Assembly (NCBI GenBank): GCA_964058805.1
Contig: CAXKVV010001848.1
Span: forward strand, 1-24,097
DNA: 24,097 bases
Direction of reading: 5' to 3'
From: Schoenoplectus triqueter
Lineage: Eukaryota > Streptophyta > Magnoliopsida > Poales > Cyperaceae
The notes under the pieces are model-generated. The model did not search any database. It was not told the origin of the DNA and saw only the letters and a list, made by a program, of their open reading frames with translations. Below are positions 21,001 through 24,097 of this stretch, piece by piece. How positions within the stretch are numbered: the first letter of the stretch is position 1; every line of letters begins with the position of its first letter. Made by a program: the position numbers and the translations under genes.

Positions 21001-21201
21001 CATATCCAATGAAAGCCTCCTGAAGCATCAGTACGCAACGGTATTTTAAGTCGTCCTGAAAATACAAGAAGAAAAAGAGGTCGACCGAGACTGACATGAG
21101 AGGAAGCAATAAAAAGATATTTAAAGGAATGAAATATACCCAAAGAGCTTGCTTTGGATAGGAGTGCGTGGAAGATAGTGATTCATGTACCTGAACCATG
21201 A
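18040..21201 (+). pseudogene. Dead RTE LINE polyprotein: AP endonuclease plus reverse transcriptase
   Basis: The frame opens near 18040 (MGAASPALKQ; the true family start is uncertain). Endonuclease motifs follow: SWNVGSLTGK, QETKWTG, GVGILI, IGGDLNDHVG, SSGQHSSQIDFILTR. The reverse transcriptase has NYRGIKLMSH, FGFMPGRST, FIDLEKAYD, GLHQGSALSPY, the catalytic FADD at 20433-20444, and the late motifs RYLGSMLQ, KLKDKFYRTVIRPAMLYDAE, MLRWIYGQTRKDRIRN and WFGHIQ. The frame changes at about 18930, 20190 and 20820. In-frame stops include 18856-18858, 19202-19204, 19325-19327, 19847-19849, 20667-20669 and several near 20706-20730 and 21010-21132. The last family residues are PEP before TGA at 21199. 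A working copy would encode a protein of about 1,000 residues that nicks target DNA and copies its own RNA there; this one cannot. Confidence 0.92.
18107..18306 (+). repeat. Three tandem 66-bp (22-codon) repeats at the LINE 5' end
   Basis: Three in-frame units begin near 18111, 18177 and 18243. Each encodes a variant of GRHRLSGAPYWNPDMV followed by an acidic/basic linker ending EQGS or a similar group. The first two are closer to each other than to the third. Plant RTE elements commonly carry such repeats before the endonuclease; their role is unknown. Confidence 0.8.
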
Positions 21202-21619
21202 TTTAGGTAGAGTCTAATAGTAGAGTTATAGACTTCATATTTTTAGATTTTTTAGGATTTTAGGATTAAGAATTTAGAAATAGATTTCAGAAATAGAGGT
21301 TTAGATAAGATTTTAGAATTTATAATTTAGAATTAGGTTTTAAAATAGAATTTTAAGATTTAAAAATAGATTTTATAATAGAGGTTTATTGTACTATTAT
21401 TATTATTGTTATTATTGCTACTATTATTAGCATATTATCATTATCATCTTTATTTATATATTATTATTATTATTTTATTTATTTATTTTCTTTTTCTTCC
21501 ATCATATTCATTATTATCACTGATATTTGAGATCTTTGATCTTATATTTTCCGATTATGTTTCATTTCTAACCTATCCCAATTTATTTAGGATTAAAAGC
21601 TTTGTTGTTGTTGTTGTTG
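21202..21619 (+). other. 3' UTR and (TTG)n tail of the LINE
   Basis: This begins after the last codon and includes a TTTAGA-rich stretch (21240-21390), an ATT microsatellite (21390-21480), the conserved terminal block at about 21570-21604 and the final (TTG)n run 21602-21619. RTE reverse transcriptase usually starts copying at this terminal repeat. Confidence 0.85.
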
Positions 21620-21641
21620 TATTATTGTATTATGACTCTAT
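21620..21641. repeat. Right target duplication of the LINE
   Basis: It matches 17963-17984 with two differences and follows the (TTG)n tail directly. Confidence 0.8.
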
Positions 21642-22115
21642 TATGGAGATTTTATTGTGTTATTTAATTTTGTATTTTATTATGACTTGATTGTGACTTG
21701 ATTGTTGTATCTTATTTAATATTTTATTATCTATTATATGAGACTTGATTGTTATATTTTTTTATGACATTATTTAATTTTCTATTATGACTTTATTTGG
21801 TCTTCTATTTTTAATACGACAAATAATAATTTTGTAATTCGATAAATAATTATTTCGTACATCAATCATTTTTTTCATCAATATATCATAAATAATTATT
21901 TGTCTCATTTTCATCGAAGCTTCCATAATACGTCACCTCCTATAAAAAATGAAAATGAAAAAAAAATCTAATTTTGATAAGAGAGAATTAGTCTCAAATT
22001 TGTATAGTACAATATTATTCAATTTAAATAATTTATAATTCACAATAATGATATTCAAATTGAATAATAAAAATACTACACAAAATAATTTACATAATAA
22101 AATCATTAATATAGA
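21642..22115. other. 3' noncoding part of the MULE
   Basis: AT-rich sequence without a coding frame, including a repeated TTATGACTTGATTGT-like motif (21677-21760) and AATAATTATTT blocks. It joined 17962 directly before the LINE inserted. On this reading it holds the 3' UTR and terminator of the MULE's decayed gene, although no clear signal can be pointed to. Confidence 0.6.
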
Positions 22116-22119
22116 GAAG

Positions 22120-22258
22120 GTGCCACTGATAGTGGCACGTTTCTAGCAAAGACGCCGCTGCCAGTGACACATTTGCCAAAGACGCCACTGCTAGTGACGC
22201 ATTTGTCAAAAACGTCACTGACAGTAACGTGTTTGTTCCACATCACTACCAGTGGCGC
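22120..22258. repeat. Array of five GC-rich imperfect palindromes at the right MULE end
   Basis: Five dyads of about 19 bp recur every 29-32 bp (starting near 22120, 22152, 22182, 22212 and 22240). Each has the form (G/A)CGCCACT-NNN-AGTGGCG(T/C), separated by spacers such as TTTGCCAAAG and TTTGTCAAAA. The first, GTGCCACT-GAT-AGTGGCAC, is a perfect 8-bp stem with a 3-nt loop. The left end of the element carries two or three comparable dyads. They could be transposase-binding sites or DNA hairpins. Confidence 0.8.
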
Positions 22259-22345
22259 GCTGTCATTCGTAGATTTAAAATTATAATTTTATCACTCTTA
22301 TTTTTAATAATATGATTATTAAAATTATTATATAAAAAACATCTG
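22211..22345. repeat. Right terminal inverted repeat of the MULE
   Basis: Read on the minus strand it starts CAGATGTTTTTTATATAATA and shares with the left end the blocks AATAAGAG, CTACGAAT, ACAGCGCGCCACTGG and AACAAACACG. Many point differences and small gaps separate the two ends. Confidence 0.8.
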
Positions 22346-22354
22346 TCAATACAC
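22346..22354. repeat. Right 9-bp target duplication of the MULE
   Basis: TCAATACAC, identical to 14957-14965. Confidence 0.85.
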
Positions 22355-22585
22355 ATGACAACCTCATTCTAAGTATATAAAACTTAGCCCCAGCACAAAT
22401 AACAATGCATGCCTCTTTATGAAGAGAAGCAAGTTCAGTTCCCGTGAAAGGCATCTAAAACGAAATGGATGCCAGAGTTGCGGGATTCCTTATTTCAAAA
22501 ATAAACAAAGATTATAAAACTGGAGAAGGCCACAAGCAAGATGACGTCCTTACAACAGATACATGTAAATAGTATCATTAAGATA
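22355..22585 (-). other. Presumed 3' UTR of the transporter gene
   Basis: The 230 bp after the stop codon have non-repetitive, moderately balanced composition, as expected for a 3' UTR. There is no perfect AATAAA on the minus strand; the variant CATAAA at about 22416-22421 is the best candidate for a polyadenylation signal. The MULE starts immediately beyond. Confidence 0.4.
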
Positions 22586-24097
22586 TCAATGAAGCGAACT
22601 CTGAGACATCCTAAAGGAACCGCCAGCATACAGCATCTGGTACACAGGTTTAATCCGCACTGATAAAATTATGCTCAAAACCGTACCAAGCACACAAACG
22701 CCAGCCAATACAAAAAATGTTATCCTAAAACAATTTGGCCCTAAACAAGTAGCACTCGAGTTATCAATACCATACCCAGGGTTTTGCTTTGCTGCTTCTG
22801 CATCATAAACATAACCAGCAAGAATGCTTGAAAATAGAAAAGCACCTAATGGGTTGCCTAAAATCATGAAATTGAATATCTTACCAAAGTGCTTTAAACC
22901 AAAAAGCTCTGAGGCAGTAGGAATCATAACTGAGAATTGGGTCCCAAAACAGACACCCAACAAGGCCGTTGATGCGTAGAGAGTCCCATTAAAGCCTGAT
23001 GCATATAGGAGGTAGGTTATTACCATTATAATCTGGGTTACTGTCATTAATACCGGTCTAGGAAGCATCCTTGTCCTGTAAAAGAGTGGTTAAGAAATAA
23101 TTAGTTGCTTCTTTGGAACCCAATTTAGTTGGGGAGCAAATAAAGATAAATGCACCAACACCACAAAAGTCAAGTTCTGTATTGATACAGAACTATACAT
23201 GTCCAATAGTTTTGTGACCTTTTGTTTGAATTTGTTGGTTGGCTGGTATGTTTACACTTTGAACTTATGGTACCAATACCATTTAAATCAGGTCCAGACC
23301 CAGTACATGCTGCACTAACAGATATCAGACAAACCAGTTGTCCAGCACAATAGCCATGATATGAGCCTTTTTTGGCTCATGTCTTGTGCGGAATCAATAA
23401 ATGCTGCCTAATTAAATTATGCTATTGTGAGATTTACCTGACAAAATATTCAGAAACTGCACCCCCGCCAAGCCGACCAGAAAAATTACAAAAGCTAAAA
23501 ACTGACAGAAGAATGGTGGTGTCGTCAATCCCAGCTGCGATCCCAATCTGTGCCAGATTATTTAAAACAGTGACACCTGAACCCACGCCGAAGAAATATA
23601 CAACAAAAAGCAGCCAAAAATCAGCTTTAACCAATGCCTGTCTAAAACTGAAATCCTCCCCTCTGCGTGGCCTCCTTTTCTTTTTATTTAACTGGACAGC
23701 CCCCTCTCCTTCAGCCAGTAAGATATCCACATCCACTGAGTCATCATCACACTCAAGATATGTAATATTTGTCTCAGATTCAGCTGCTACCAAAAGTGTC
23801 TCTTCTTGACTCGGTAAAACCTCATTAGGTTTCTTATTAACAGGATATATAGTCATCTTAATTGGTATTGCAAAAGGAGCTAATATCAACAAAACCACGA
23901 AGCCAGATAAAAGGTATGTGATTGATTTATTCAAACCAAGCACGTGATCTAATATAGTTGAAGTCAATAGATATAAGCCAAGGAGTACACTCATAATCTG
24001 CACAAAAATAAAGTGGCTTCTCTCTGATGAGTCGTCTTCCAGTGAAGGGGTGCAAGGTCTGACAAAGTACATCACTAAAAGACATGTTGCGGGGATC
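22586..24097 (-). CDS. Nodulin-like / NFD4-type major facilitator superfamily transporter, C-terminal part
   Basis: Two exons are visible on the minus strand: 24097-23438 and 23075-22586, joined in phase 2 so that VR at the end of the first runs into TRMLPRPVLM. Together they give about 380 C-terminal residues; the family is usually 550-610 residues, so the N-terminal nodulin-like half lies outside the window. Family landmarks are VMYFVRPCTPS, a charged cytosolic linker rich in D and E and then KKKRRPRRGEDFSF, FWLLFVVYFFGVGSGVTVLN, SGRLGGG and ASELFGLKHFGKIFNF. About eight hydrophobic membrane segments can be counted, four in each exon (for example QIMSVLLGLYLLTSTILD, TYLLSGFVVLLILAPFAIPI, ILGNPLGAFLFSSILAGYVY, FRITFFVLAGVCVLGTVLSI). 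The protein is a polytopic membrane protein; its substrate is unknown. The name comes from Arabidopsis NUCLEAR FUSION DEFECTIVE 4, but this subgroup is nearer the RPCTP-bearing relatives. No internal stop or frameshift is visible in either exon. Confidence 0.93.
23076..23437 (-). other. GT-AG intron of the transporter gene, 362 bp
   Basis: On the minus strand the donor is TCAG|GTAAAT and the acceptor CTCTTTTACAG|GACAAG. Splicing rebuilds an AGG codon (two bases from the first exon, one from the second) and restores the family sequence FVRTRMLPRP. Without splicing, the first exon stops at TAA two bases past the donor. Confidence 0.92.

Larger units (their letters stand above)
17985..21619 (+). 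mobile_element. RTE-type LINE (non-LTR retrotransposon), nearly full length, defective
   Basis: The element has the RTE plan: a short 5' region, one reading frame with an apurinic endonuclease domain followed by reverse transcriptase, and a short 3' UTR. It ends CCCAATTTATTTAGGATTAA, AAGC, then TTTG and a (TTG)n tail, the usual 3' signature of plant RTE elements. The 5' part has CGCACAGTCTGTCCCAAGC and AAAGGAGGAGGGTTGCG, also a family signature, so little or none of the 5' end is missing. A 22-bp imperfect target duplication flanks it (17963-17984 and 21620-21641). Its length of 3.6 kb fits a full-length member. It lies inside the MULE in the same orientation as the MULE gene and therefore arrived later. 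Many stops and at least three frameshifts make it inactive. Confidence 0.93.
14966..22345 (+). mobile_element. Mutator-like element (MULE), interrupted by a LINE
   Basis: The element is defined by terminal inverted repeats of about 130 bp (14966-15097 and, inverted, about 22211-22345) and an exact 9-bp target duplication TCAATACAC. Both ends start CAG followed by a T run and ATATAAT, and share TTATTAA-AATAAGAG, CTACGAAT-ACAGCGCGCCACTGG and CAAACACG blocks. A 9-bp duplication with long TIRs is the hallmark of the Mutator superfamily. Inside the left TIR come a TATA box, a GA-rich tract, an ATG with a splice donor, an AT-rich intron-like stretch, decayed exons, an inserted RTE LINE (17985-21619), then AT-rich sequence and the right TIR. 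Without the LINE and one copy of its target duplication it is about 3.7 kb. No MULE transposase motif (DDE) is recognisable, so it is probably non-autonomous or carries another gene. TIR divergence suggests age. Confidence 0.8.

Noticed and set aside
21406..21690. 94-codon open frame rich in L, I, Y and V
   Set aside because: It is a translation of the ATT microsatellite, LINE 3' UTR, (TTG)n tail and flank; not a gene.
22120..22258. Resemblance to a CRISPR array (about 20-bp repeats every 30 bp)
   Set aside because: The repeats are degenerate palindromes, the spacers are near copies of each other rather than unique, the DNA is from a plant, and the array lies inside a transposon end.
23372..23809. 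145-codon open frame on the + strand
   Set aside because: It lies antisense to the first visible exon of the transporter gene and its sequence is of low complexity (S, T and P rich); it is a shadow of the real minus-strand frame.
1..24097. tRNA, rRNA or other structured RNA genes
   Set aside because: I looked for T-loop (GGTTCGAATC-like) and rRNA-like stretches on both strands and found none that fit.

Overview
This is a window of nuclear DNA from a flowering plant. The evidence is a GT-AG intron, an AT-rich noncoding background, a plant-type SAM-domain gene, a plant nodulin-like/MFS transporter gene and plant transposon families (RTE-type LINE, hAT-type MITE, Mutator-like element). The species cannot be read from the sequence; a monocot is possible but not shown. 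Only two ordinary host genes are visible. Most of the rest is transposable elements, foldback elements and simple repeats.

Layout. 1-3674 is AT-rich sequence with no gene I can support. 3675-4089 is a 415-bp hAT-type MITE with an exact 8-bp target duplication. 4098-6846 is mostly featureless and ends in the promoter of an intact single-exon gene for a small SAM-domain protein (6950-7468, + strand). 8150-11340 is AT-rich with a degenerate tandem repeat, an (ATT)n tract and no gene. 11340-11800 is a long degenerate ATT/ATG microsatellite. 11824-14240 is a dense chain of foldback (hairpin) elements, most of them sitting in (TA)n tracts.

14966-22345 is the most interesting object: a 7.4-kb element with terminal inverted repeats of about 130 bp starting CAG, an exact 9-bp target duplication (TCAATACAC) on both sides, and arrays of GC-rich imperfect palindromes just inside both ends. 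The 9-bp duplication and long inverted repeats fit a Mutator-like element (MULE). It carries the decayed remains of a spliced + strand gene and was later split by a nearly full-length but dead RTE-type LINE (17985-21619), which has its own 22-bp imperfect target duplication and a (TTG)n tail. Without the LINE the element would be about 3.7 kb.

22586-24097 (- strand) is the 3' part of a nodulin-like/NFD4-type major facilitator gene; its 5' part lies beyond the window. The MULE ends 240 bp downstream of its stop codon, so the transposon sits against the 3' end of this gene. The two host genes show no sign of working together; they are separate plant loci divided by about 15 kb of repeats.
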